This document shows positions 49,601 through 58,950 of a stretch of DNA of 64,000 nt, in pieces (the first letter of the stretch is position 1; each line of letters begins with the position of its first letter). Both the position numbers and the translations under genes were made by a program. The DNA is from Isoetes taiwanensis (Eukaryota > Streptophyta > Lycopodiopsida > Isoetales > Isoetaceae): the NCBI GenBank assembly GCA_021234155.1, contig JAJEKV010000062.1:1284602-1348601 (forward strand). The letters run 5' to 3'. The notes beneath the pieces are model-generated. The model made no database searches. It was not told the origin of the DNA and worked only from the letters and a program-made list of their open reading frames with translations.

Positions 49601-50440
49601 AAGAGAAAGCTATCATTCATTGTCAGGTATAATGTTTTGAAAACGCCCAAGAGAAAGCTACTAGTTCGAGGAAATTATTCTTTCTAGTAATTTAAGAGCA
49701 TGTAGCACCATAGGGGCAATTGATGGGGAGGCGGTCGAAAAAAAAAGTTGTCGAACCGGTGGCCTCAGATTCTTATTGTAGTGTATCTCACAAAGTCTCA
49801 TAAAATTGTGTCATTGAGCCTTCCAACTAGAACGAATGGCTAGGTGAATCCCCATTTAAAAAAAAAAACATAGTTTGTAGATCTTTGTCATAGGCCTCCA
49901 GATCAAGATCATTTTCATTGAAAATAGGTGCTTCGAGCTCTCGAAGTAGAGCAAGAAACAAAATCATGACGACAGAACTTGCTACAAGACAGAAAGCTAT
50001 GACAGAAACTGGCTACAAACCACGCACAAAATGCATCTCAAGCATTCCTTCACCCTAGATAATGCAGACATGAACATAATGTATTTTTACATTCATCGTC
50101 AAAAAACATGTCTTTGAACCTTAACATTACTACAAAATCTTGTGGTTATTGAACCCTTTGCTTTGCCAAACAAACAAATTGGAGCATAAACATTGCAGCA
50201 TAAATGGCAGAGCATGGATGTGGTCAACATGGAAATTCAATGGTTGCACAGAAAACAAAAATAACATTCAGTTGCCAAATGCTCTGAACTGATGCATCCT
50301 TGTGTGCTCTTGCATTGACACTTGTTCTGCCTTGATTAACTACAATCTTGTAGAGATAGTTTCTAATATTTTTCTTAACCCTTGATCTTGTTTCTAAAAA
50401 TCCACACGGTTAAGTTATCTCTTCTGATATTATCATTGAG
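46650..50440. other. Unrecognised AT-rich stretch (copy 2)
   Basis: It aligns with 6,250-9,990. Weak minus-strand peptide pieces near 47,370-48,000 (for example DVSKESI and LWLWTKLFW) are shared in part by copy 1 but belong to no family I know. A dispersed repeat lies at 49,607-49,710. No RNA gene is seen. Confidence 0.55.
49607..49710 (+). repeat. Dispersed ~105-bp repeat (copy 2)
   Basis: AGCTATCATTCATTGTCAGG, AACGCCCAAG and AAGAGCATGTAGCACC are shared with 9,200-9,305 and, inverted, with 29,757-29,860. Confidence 0.7.
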
Positions 50441-50443
50441 ATA

Positions 50444-50481
50444 CTAGTAATGGTGCCCAGCGTTGCTGGGCATATGTTTGG
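50444..50481 (+). repeat. Left terminal inverted repeat with hairpin
   Basis: CTAGTAATGG, then T-GCCCAGC-GTT-GCTGGGC-A (stem 50,454-50,461 with 50,465-50,472). It pairs with 55,221-55,258: 29 identical bases, then further similarity (ATGTT). Confidence 0.92.
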
Positions 50482-51780
50482 TACATGTAGATGAACCGAG
50501 AGAAGAAAAGAGTCGGACAGAGACTAAGTAACTTTGTAATAATGAGATGAGCTTCACTTGTAATGTATTATAAACTTCATATATTATAAACTTTGTAATG
50601 TATCATAAAACAAATATTACTGGAAACTTGGGATAAAAGATTAATACCTGCCAAAGCTCAACAAAAAGTCTCAACATGTCAAGAGGCTATTAAGAAATGA
50701 TAGATGCTATTAAGAAAACCAAGCTAAAGAGGCAATGCTATACCGAACAATTTAAAGAAAGAGATGAGATTGAGAAGTCGATATCAACATGGACTTGCTC
50801 TTTGACGTCTTAAGGATATTGTTGTTTTTTTTCTTTTTTTTTTTTTTTTTTTTTGGGGGGATATACGTCACAGGATTTTGGGAGGATCATTGCTGTTGAA
50901 CAAAAGTTTATCATAGGTGGATTCATATCTATATATGTGTACAATGGATTATTCTAAGGTTGTTCATGGTGGAGATTGAATAAGGGGGGATAGTGTACTA
51001 TACATCCTAAAGGCTTATCCCTTATCAAAGACGAATCGAATGCTATAACATGGTTACCAAGGAGTATCAACACCTTTTGAAATTCCCATATTTATAAATT
51101 GTCTAGGACTTAGTACTATATAAGGTCACAGATGGTTTGAACATCAACAACATGGGCGGGAGGTCAAGTTATGTCAATCTAGGATATTATCATGGGCGGG
51201 AGGTCAAGTTATGTCAATCTAGGATCCATGGATGTATCTTCAAGAGAGAAGCATTTTTACCGGATTTAAAGAACATGAATATGATGCTTAAGATTCCTAA
51301 ATGCATAGAGCAAGGTCGTCGCAAATTTTGATATTTTGGGGTAAAAAAACATGAAGATAGGGGTGGGTTGCATAGGGGTGGGTTGCAAAGATAAAAATGC
51401 TCACATCTATTAAGTTTTGTAAGCAACAGTAAAAATGGCAATGATCCAATCTTTGCACTATGTAAACTAAACCTTGTAAGCAAAACCTTGAGCCTTTAAC
51501 ACTCAATGCTTAGAATATTTAATTAGCTTCAAACAATGCACAAAGACAACACAACAGATTACTGCTTGTATGCAACAATCAAGTGCAAGCAGTTAAGCCT
51601 TGTTAAATATCCAGTATGTAATGAAGCTCATTTAAATTATTTTCTTTCTATCAAAGTTATACAGGCACCACATATGCAAAGAATCCATTACAAATTTCTC
51701 AATGATGCTGAAATATAGGTGGGTTGAATATAATCCACGGATGATATTCAAATGGTGGTCGACCGGTAGTAGCCAGTATC
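50482..51780. other. Left internal part of the 4.8-kb element; nothing recognised
   Basis: It has a T-run (about 50,825-50,855) and a 35-bp direct repeat, CATGGGCGGGAGGTCAAGTT onward, at 51,151-51,185 and 51,191-51,225. GGGTGGGTTGCA is repeated near 51,361-51,388. No gene fragment identified. Confidence 0.6.
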
Positions 51781-51781
51781 T

Positions 51782-52293
51782 GCTCAGTATCTGCTGTCGT
51801 AACCATGAGCTCTGCTTTAACCCTGTTTAACGTCTTCGTGGCTGCAAAATGCAATGATTAGAACAAAAGGAATGAGAAAAAAACTGCACTTATCTGTTAA
51901 CAAAATATAAACTTTCATTTGCTCCCTTCTTCAGCTGCTTATAGTTTGCAGCTTGAGCTAAAAGATTAATACCTTCAGCAAATAGTGGCAAATGCAACAA
52001 ATATCTCCAATGGCTCAGTATCTGCTGCCATAACCATGAACTCTGCTTTACCTCTGTTTTAACGTCTTCGTGGCTGCAAAATGCAATGATTAGCACAGAA
52101 GGAATGAGAAAAAATTTGCAATTATCTATTAACACAATATGCACTTTCACTTGCTCCCTAGCTGCTTGTAGTTTGCAGCTTGAGCTAAAAGATTAATACC
52201 TTCAGCAAATAGCGGCAAATGCAACAAAAATCTCCAATAGCTCAGTATCTGCTGTCATAACCACGAACTTTGCTATGTTTAAAGTCTTTGTGG
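51782..52293 (-). pseudogene. SNU13: SNU13 (15.5K/NHP2L1) exon 2-exon 3 fragments in ~2.5 tandem units
   Basis: SNU13 is the kink-turn RNA-binding protein of U4 snRNP and box C/D snoRNPs. On the minus strand, 51,957-51,915 reads QAANYKQLKKGANE. After an intron-like gap ending TTTTGCAG (in the other unit), 52,073-51,974 reads TKTLNRGKAEFMVMAADTE, PLEI, then LHLPLFAE after one shift, and stops at a GTATTA donor. These are conserved SNU13 blocks, including the GANE.TK kink-turn contact region. The exon order exon 3, exon 2, exon 3, exon 2, exon 3 shows a ~230-bp tandem repeat (units starting near 51,782, 52,013 and 52,241). No first or last exon is present, so it cannot make SNU13. Introns are retained, so capture was from DNA rather than mRNA. 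Confidence 0.88.
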
Positions 52294-52720
52294 TTGCATG
52301 GGAAGTAGAAATGATTCTGCATGGAAAGATTATAACGTGAGTTCCATGTTCTGCCCAACATCATTTCAAACTCAAAACTCAAATCTCAATTGACAGAACT
52401 CAAATCTCCAATTGAAAAACTCAAAACAAATCTGCATTCTAAGGCAAAAAATATTTTTTTACCTTAGTTTCATTCATCCGAACAAAGGCATAGCTACTAT
52501 CAGCAGATCTGACACATCGGGAAAAGCCTCAGAGCTGAGTCTTAAATAATGCTGAAAATTAAACCAAGATTTAAAAAATTTTAATTGCACAATGCAGCCC
52601 AGCTCTGAAGATCCCACAAAGCTACAATTATAGAGATTATTCAAATGTGCATGAAATTGCAATTATACCTTAAGCCACAACAATTCAGAAAAAGCATGTG
52701 TTCTAAACTATATTACTAAC
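52294..52720. other. Between SNU13 and profilin fragments; one possible exon
   Basis: The minus-strand piece at about 52,560-52,465 ends ...SADSSYAFVRMNETK before a GTAAAA donor-like site, after an AG. It looks exon-like but I cannot assign it. The rest is AT-rich. Confidence 0.3.
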
Positions 52721-52843
52721 CGAAGGAAAGTTTGGAGCTTTGAGCCCAGATGTTTCTGTCTTGGCGCATAATAGTAGCAGCGAAGAGAAGACCATTTCCA
52801 GAGCTGCCAGCAAGTGATCATCAACGTAAGTCTTCCAAGACAT
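52721..52843 (-). pseudogene. PRF: Profilin exon 1 fragment
   Basis: Profilin is the small actin-monomer-binding protein. On the minus strand, ATG at 52,843 starts MSWKTYVDDHLLAALE. After a 1-base shift the frame goes GNGLLFAATIMRQDRN and IWAQSS, ends NFPS after a second shift, and meets GTTAGT at 52,720. MSW.TYVDDHL and WAQSS.FP are diagnostic of plant profilin exon 1. The 123-nt length from ATG to donor equals about 41 codons, the usual size of that exon. No later profilin exon follows. Two frameshifts may be errors or decay. Upstream minus-strand sequence may be its 5' UTR. Confidence 0.85.
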
Positions 52844-53535
52844 AGCTGTATATGCCGAAGGAGATAGGGCAAGGCAAGATCTGGATATTGTGTCATAGCT
52901 CATAGCACCCTGTAGAATCCACCTTAGTGCAAACCCAGTGAGGCATAGACCCTGTGAGCAATGGTTCATCGACCAAGCCAAACCCTGTGAGGCATAAATC
53001 CGTAGCAACCAGCATTATAAGCATATAAGCATCAGATCCAGAGCGTCAGGTAGCCTCTACAGAGATGCTGCACCAATAAATCTTGTATTGTCGTAAACCT
53101 GGTGGGGAAATCTTCCAAGAGTCTGCACAAAAGAGAACATACGGCAAAAAAAACATAAATCGATTGTCAAGGACATCGGATGTCAAGAATGAACTTTGCT
53201 TCTTCAGCTTCATGTCGATTCAGTTGGTAATGGATCAGCTGGACGTAATGCAACAGAAGAATGTGAAACCGAAAACAGAAGAGAAAAAATTGCAGCGGAA
53301 ACAAAGAGAAACCTAGAAAAAAAACCTAAAGGTGAAATCTCGGCCTTTAAATTAAGTTCGAAAATCTGAGCCGTCCAAATTAGGGCGTGGTCCATTACAC
53401 AACATCTTATATTATAAAGTTTTAGCGTATGTCTTGCATCAAACCCTAATTTAGATAGTTGAGATCGTCTGATTGCATTTGAAGGCCGAGATTTATCGCA
53501 CAACTTCCCACCACCATGATTGGCCATGCTCTGAT
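52844..53535. other. Upstream of the profilin fragment; no firm feature
   Basis: On the minus strand, a pyrimidine-rich leader-like segment (about 53,340-53,280) and short frames follow. A duplicated AACCC(A/T)GTGAGGCATA word is near 52,935 and 52,982. Nothing is named with confidence. Confidence 0.45.
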
Positions 53536-53539
53536 CTCT

Positions 53540-55130
53540 CAAGAGGAAAGGGAAAATGGCAGAGAAAAGGGCAAAGTGAGAGGCAAAAAGGCACGGGTAA
53601 AAGGGAAAGACGGAGAAGAAAAAAGGAAAGGGAAAAGAGCAACTAAAAAAGGGAAAAGAAAAGAAAGGGAGAAAAAGGAAGGAAAAAAAGACACTATAAA
53701 AGGAAAAGTGGGGAAAAGGGTGAGGATGTAATAAGGAAAAGAAAAGGGGAAAGGAGGAAAAGGAAGAAAAAAGGGGCAACGGAAAAAATGTGAAGACGAA
53801 AAGGGTGACGGAAGGGAAAAAGGGGAAGATAAGAATGGTGGACAGAGGGAAAAAAGGGCATGGAAAAATAGAAAGGGAAGGAAAAAAGAAAAAGGAGGCG
53901 AAAAAGGGAAAAGGGCATGAGGAAAAGGGAGAGGGAAATGAGAGAGAAAGGAGAAAGTGGCACGAGAAGAGGAAAAGGGTGAGGAAAGGAAAAAAAGAAA
54001 GGGAAAAAGAGATGGAAAAGGGAAAAGGGAAAAGCGAAAAGCAAAAAGAGAACAGAAAACATGGAATAGAAAAAGAGGAAAAGCGAAAAGGGGAAGAGGG
54101 TGGGAAAAGGAGGAAAAAGGGCATGTGAAAAAGGTGGAAAAAATGGAATGGAAAAAGGTGTGGGAAAATGGAAAGGAAAAGAGAGAAGGAAAAAAAAAGG
54201 TGGAAAGGAAAGAGGAAAAGGGCATAGAAAAAGAGAAAAGGATGAAAAAAAGAAGGAAAAGGAAATGGGAGGCGAAAAGGGAAAGGGGAAAGAAAAAAGA
54301 ACACGAGGAATAAGGAGGGAAAATGGAAAAGAGGAAGGGAAAAAGGGCACGGAAAAAACTGGAAGAGGGAAAGGGTGAGGAAAGGGTAAAAATAAAAGGA
54401 AAAAGAGCATGGGGAAAGGGAAAAGAAAAAGAAAAAAGGGCAATAGGGACGGGGAAAAGGGGAAGAGGGTAAGGAAAGGCGGAAGAAAAGGCAAGTAAAA
54501 AAATTTGGAAAAAAGGGAATGGAAAAATACATGGGAAAAAAGGAAAAGGAAAAAGGAAAGGGAAAGGGAAAGGGAAAGGGAAAGGGAAAGGGAAAGAAAG
54601 AGAAAAGGAAAGGGGGAAGGAAAGAGGAAAAGGGCACGGGAAAAATGGAAAGGGTGGGGAAATGATGAAAAAAGAAGGAAAGGGAAAAGTAAAAAGGGAG
54701 GCGGAAAGGGGGGAAGGAAAGGAAAAAAGGCATGAGAAAAAAGAAAGAAGAAAATGGGAAAAAAGAGACATGAGATAAAGAAGAAGAGGGTGAGGAGAGG
54801 AAGAAAAACATAAAAAAAAAGGCGGGGAAAAGGGAATGCAAAACGGGCATGAGAAAATGGAAGGGAAAAGAGAAAAGCAAAAGGAATGGGAAAAGGAAAG
54901 GGAAAAAAGATCATGAGAAAAATGGGAAGGGTGGAGAAAGGTGAAAAGGGAAGGAAAAAAACCGTCAAAAAAAGGGAAAGGGAAAGGGAAAAATGAGAAG
55001 GAGAAAAGGAAGAAAAAGAGGAGGGAGAAGAGGGTAAAAAAAAAAGAGAGAGAAGGAGAAAAGTAAATGTGCAGGGAAAATAAGAAAAGGGAAAAAAGAA
55101 AGTGTGTAAGAAAATGAGGAAAAAAGGATA
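53540..55130. repeat. 1.6-kb homopurine (plus strand) tract
   Basis: The plus strand is almost entirely A and G, in runs such as GGGAAA repeated about 7 times at 54,555-54,596, with scattered T and C mainly in GCA, TG and CACG words. It is poorly periodic overall. On the minus strand three overlapping frames of 483-566 codons are all open, because pyrimidine-rich codons cannot form stops. They encode only S, F, P and L and should not be read as genes. Long purine-pyrimidine mirror-like tracts can form triplex DNA. Confidence 0.95.
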
Positions 55131-55220
55131 TGCAGGATAGAGCAAAGGGAAGATTGGTTTCTATTATATTAGATGTATAAAAATGAGTCTGAGCTGAATA
55201 GGTTTCCATCCACAAATGTT

Positions 55221-55258
55221 CCCAACATTTGCCCAGCAACGCTGGGCACCATTACTAG
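55221..55258 (-). repeat. Right terminal inverted repeat with hairpin
   Basis: T-GCCCAGC-AAC-GCTGGGC-A (55,230-55,248), then CCATTACTAG. Just inside is a second small hairpin, CAAATGTT-CCC-AACATTTG (55,213-55,231). Confidence 0.92.
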
Positions 55259-55289
55259 TTATAATATAAGATTAACGTTAACGTTGAGA

Positions 55290-55406
55290 TATTGCAAAAA
55301 AAAAAAAATCCACACGGTCATCTCACGCGGTCAACCCAGGTCATCCTACACGGTCATCCCATACGATCGGCCTATATAAGACCGTCATTCCACAGTAAAC
55401 ACCAAA
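55290..55406 (+). promoter_or_regulatory. Promoter cassette before the Dof gene (copy 2)
   Basis: AACGTTAACGTTGAGATATT, an A-run (55,296-55,308), ACGGTCATC, GCGGTCAACC, AGGTCATCC, ACGGTCATCC, then TATATAAG at 55,373-55,380 and an ATG at 55,407. GCGGTCAACC contains a W-box core (TTGACC) on the minus strand. The 4.8-kb element ends only about 30 bp upstream of the A-run, so it separates this cassette from its former upstream DNA. Confidence 0.6.
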
Positions 55407-58400
55407 ATGAAGAAGACGGAAATGAAGATGGCGAAGCAAGGTGAAGCTCTTAAGAAGTGCAAGACGGCAAAGAGTGAAGGTGTTAAAAAGTCTAGAATAA
55501 TGAAGAACATAAAAAAGAAGATGGAGAAGCGTGAACAGATAGAGGAATTCAGCTATTTGGAGCAAATGAAAGGTATGTTGTTTTTGGAGAAAGAAGTTGC
55601 CATGTTGGATGACTTGTTGGCCCAAGAAAATTTCAATTCTCTATCACAAGAAGATGACTTGAAGCAAAAAAGGGGATATCGACTCTCAAACTGGTTGTAG
55701 GCTCTCAAACCCTTGAGGAATTGTTTGATGACGACTTGCCAAGACTAGAGGAACATGGAGATATGCTTGACTTTGTCAACGCCAAGAAGCAAACAGACGG
55801 TGATATCAATGCAAGAAATGCGTTGTTAGCAAACATTGAGTTGCCAAGCCTTCAAGAATTGTTTGATGAAGACTTGCCTACGCTTTTGTGAGGTCGGGTC
55901 TAGAGGAACATAGGGACATGCTTGACGTGGTAAATGTCAATGACGAAGTAGATGGCTTGTTGTCGAGATAGACTTGCCAGTCCTTGATGAAGACTTGCCA
56001 ACATTTTGTGATGCAAGACTAGGGCAACGGGAGCCCCATCACAAGAAAATGATCATGAAGACATGCTTGACTTGATGAAGACTTGCCAACATTTTGTGAT
56101 GCAAGACTAGGGCAATCAGAGCCCCATCACAAGAAAATGATCATGAAGACATGCTTGACTTGATTAATGTCTCGGTCAACAATAAGAAGAGAAAGGAAGC
56201 AAGCGGGGATAATGATGAGACATGTTTGGGATGAGTTTGATGGCATGTTAGCACTGGCAGAATTGCTAAACAAAGACAATCATATGTTTGATGGGCGTGC
56301 AAGCGAGGGGTGATGATGAGACATGTTCTTTGGGATGAGTTTGATGCCGTGTTGGCACAAAGAAGATAGGGATGACGAAGAAGCAACACAAGAAGCAAAG
56401 ATGTTTTTGGGATGAGTTTGATGCCATGTTGGGACAAAGCAGAATTGCTAAACAAAGGCAATCATATGTTTGATGGATGAGGCAATACTTGCGGGGAACA
56501 CCACCACAACAAGGTTGCATCTGGTCGGGTGAATTTGATTTTGATGCCTTATTAGCGGGGAGGGCATTGTCGGGAAAAGTCCATGGTCAATGCATCATTA
56601 GCAATTACAAGTCAACAAGCTATGACAAGCATGGCGGTATTGTATCGAGAACCAATGGCATCAACGGGAGCAACAAGTGACAAAGCAGCTCAAGGATGAA
56701 AATGCAAGACGATCATGCCCAAGTATGCGCCCCTCGGTGTTTCGGTAGTGACACCCGTTTCGACTATTTTGAGAATAAAAAGGAAACCAACCAAGGTATT
56801 ATTGTAGGAGTGCGGCGGGGGCGGGACCATCGGGGCAAACGAGGCCATCTCAACCTTCGGCATCGCAATAAAAAAAGATCAAAGGTGCCTGTCGGTTGTC
56901 GCAGAATAAAAAAGATCCGGGATGCCAATCATAACTTGGCTTTCTGTACACACTCGACCACTTGTATGCGAGTTATTGAAGTTGCATGGTCATTTGGTCA
57001 TAAGAGACGGGTACGGTTATTATATTGGATAGCTGCCATTTGAAAATACTTGTAAATAATCTGGCAGAATATGCCTTTTGTAAATACTCGACCACTTGTA
57101 TTGTTATCAAGACTGGCCATTTGTAATATTTATCACAATGTTGTCAACAGTTTTACATTCTTTTGTAGATCAAAGCAATAATTGAGCCATTAGTGCTTGT
57201 GCTCTAGAATTTGTTAGTGCCTCATTACTAGTGGCGAAGCGGTAAGTACTTACATTATTGCTTGTGTGCTATTTTGTGCGACCAACCAGCCATAATGCTC
57301 CTTTAACTACTTACATTCGCTTGTGTGCTAGCTATGCAACCAACCAGCCATAATGCTCCTTTAACGTTAGTCGTGGACCAAGGGTTTTGGACTAGCAATT
57401 GCATAAAGACTCAAAAATGGTTTCTTAGATTTATGGAGGATCCTTGCCATGTCGGGTTAGAAGTATTAAATGGATGGCTTGATCAATTTGACGCTACAAA
57501 GAGTTTCATTTCAATTAACGAGTCATTATCAAGATTGAAGAGAAAGATATATGAGTCATGTTAAATCTGCAACTCTTGCATTGAGAAATAAGCCAGATTG
57601 GGTAATAAATTGCATTATGGTGTTTACAAACACCAAAGGCAACACCTTTATCATACTGAGAGATCGTTATTTGAGAATGAGTATATGAATCAAGTAGCGA
57701 ATTTTGCGGCTTATTTTGTGACTTGGCGGATTATTTTGCGGCTTATTTTGTGACTTGATGGATGGCAATACTTGCGGGAACACCACCACAACGGGTTGCA
57801 TCCGGGTGGGGTGAATTTGATGCCTTATTAGCGTAAGGGCATTGTAGGGGAAAAGTCCATGGTCAATGCATCATTAGCAATTACAAGTCAACAAGCTATG
57901 ACAAGCATGGCAGGCGTGTATCGTGAACCAATGGCATCAACAGGGACAACAAGTGTGCAGCTCAAGGATGAAAATGCGTAAGACGATCATGCCCAAGTAT
58001 GACCTGCCCTCGGTGTTTCAAAGTGACACCCATTTTCGACTATTTTGAGAATAAAAAGTAAACCAACCAAGGTATTATTGTAGGGAGTGCGACAGGATTG
58101 GACCATGGGGGGCAAACCGAGGCCATCTCAACCTCGGCATGTGGGAATAAAAAGATCCAAGGTGCCAATCGGCGTTATGAATAAAAAAGATCCGGGATGC
58201 CAATCATAACTTGGCTTCTGACACACTCGACCACTTGTATGCGTTATTGAAGTTGCATGGCTGTTGGTCATATAAGAGACTTATGCAGTTATTATATTGG
58301 ATAGCTGCCATTTGAAAATACTTGTAAATAATCCGCGAATAATATGCCTTTTGTAAATACTCGACCACTTGTATTGTTATCAAGACTGGCCATTTGTAAT

Positions 58401-58950
58401 ATTTATCACAATGTTGTCAACAGTTTTACATTCTTTAGTAGATACGGCAATAATTGAGCCATTTAGTGCTTGTGCTCTAGTAATTAGTGCCTCATTACTA
58501 GTGGCGAAAGCAAAGAAGTACTTTCTGTTATCGCTTGTATGCTAGCTTGTGCAACCAACCAGCCATAATGCTCCTTTAACGTTAGTCGTGGACCAAGGGT
58601 TTTGGACTAGCAATTGCATAAAGACTCAAAAATGGTTTCTTAGATTTATGGAGGATCCTTGCCATGTCGGTTACAAGTATTAAATGGATGGCTTGATCAA
58701 TTTGACACTTTGCTAAAAAGAGTTTCATTTTCAATTAACGAGTCATTATCAAGATTGAAGAGAAAGATATATGAGTCATGTTAAATCTGCAACTCTTGCA
58801 TTGAGAAATAAGCCAGGATTGGGTAATAAATTGCATTATGGTGTTTACAAACACCACAGTGCAGCACCTTTATCATACAGAGATCGTTATTTGAGAATGA
58901 GTATATGAATCCAAGTAGCTTAATTTTGCGGCTTATTTTGTGACTTGGCG
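55407..58950 (+). CDS. Dof zinc-finger transcription factor gene with tandem Dof regions (copy 2, frameshifted)
   Basis: Start at the ATG 34 bp after TATATAAG. Residues 1-45 are very basic (AKQGEALKKCK, VKKSRIMKNIKKKMEKRE), a possible nuclear signal. Then VAMLDDLLAQENF and repeated acidic motifs: TLEELFDDDLPRLEEHGD, DMLDFVN, LQELFDEDLPT, RDMLDVVN, DMLDLINV. Next come three units of WDEFDAML type (56,205-56,470), a Q-rich linker (YQNQWHQQEQQV in the best frame), and Dof fingers at 56,727-56,905 and 58,005-58,190. Combining frames, the finger reads CPRC, 21 residues with FDYFENKK and NQP, then CRECDR and WT.GGKLR, the Dof CX2C-X21-CX2C pattern. Downstream KKRSK adds a basic patch. The locus is a single promoter followed by two finger regions. 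Introns or errors break the frame, so exon structure is unresolved. Confidence 0.72.
56205..56470 (+). repeat. Three ~95-bp repeats encoding an acidic WDEFDAML motif (copy 2)
   Basis: Repeats of GATGAGACATGTT, GGGATGAGTTTGATG and AGAATTGCTAAACAAAG occur near 56,212, 56,312 and 56,400. A looser EFDFDALLAG unit follows at about 56,531. Confidence 0.75.
56471..58950 (+). repeat. ~1.25-kb tandem duplication containing the Dof finger (copy 2)
   Basis: Unit 1 is 56,471-57,756 and unit 2 is 57,757-58,950. Both run from GATGGAT.GGCAATACTTGC to GCGGCTTATTTTGTGACTTG. Unit 1 has an inner ~60-bp tandem repeat (about 57,246-57,365, CAACCAGCCATAATGCTCCT twice). Confidence 0.88.

Larger units (their letters stand above)
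50444..55258. mobile_element. 4.8-kb insertion with palindromic terminal inverted repeats and captured host exons
   Basis: Present in copy 2 and absent from copy 1, where the target reads TTGAGATATTAACG. Both ends begin CTAGTAATGGTGCCCAGCG and are identical for 29 bp in inverted orientation. Each contains the hairpin GCCCAGC-GTT-GCTGGGC. The flanks fit insertion between A and T, and no target duplication is visible. A hairpin about 8 bases before a CTAG end next to T resembles a Helitron 3' terminus, but here both ends look like that and no 5' TC is present. No transposase, Rep or helicase is encoded, so it is non-autonomous. Inside are profilin and SNU13 gene fragments and a 1.6-kb homopurine tract. 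Confidence 0.85.

Noticed and set aside
53210-55239. Three minus-strand frames of 483-566 codons rich in Ser, Phe, Pro and Leu
   Set aside because: They overlap in all frames over the homopurine tract. Pyrimidine-only codons cannot be stops, so the openness is a composition effect.
50444-55258. Firm call as a canonical Helitron
   Set aside because: The 3' hairpin plus CTAG and A-T insertion fit, but the left end is an inverted copy instead of TC and no Rep-helicase is present.
140-55406. Plant pararetrovirus promoter, because TATATAAG is used
   Set aside because: No movement, coat, protease or RT-RNase H sequence of that group is near. The box alone is common in plant promoters.
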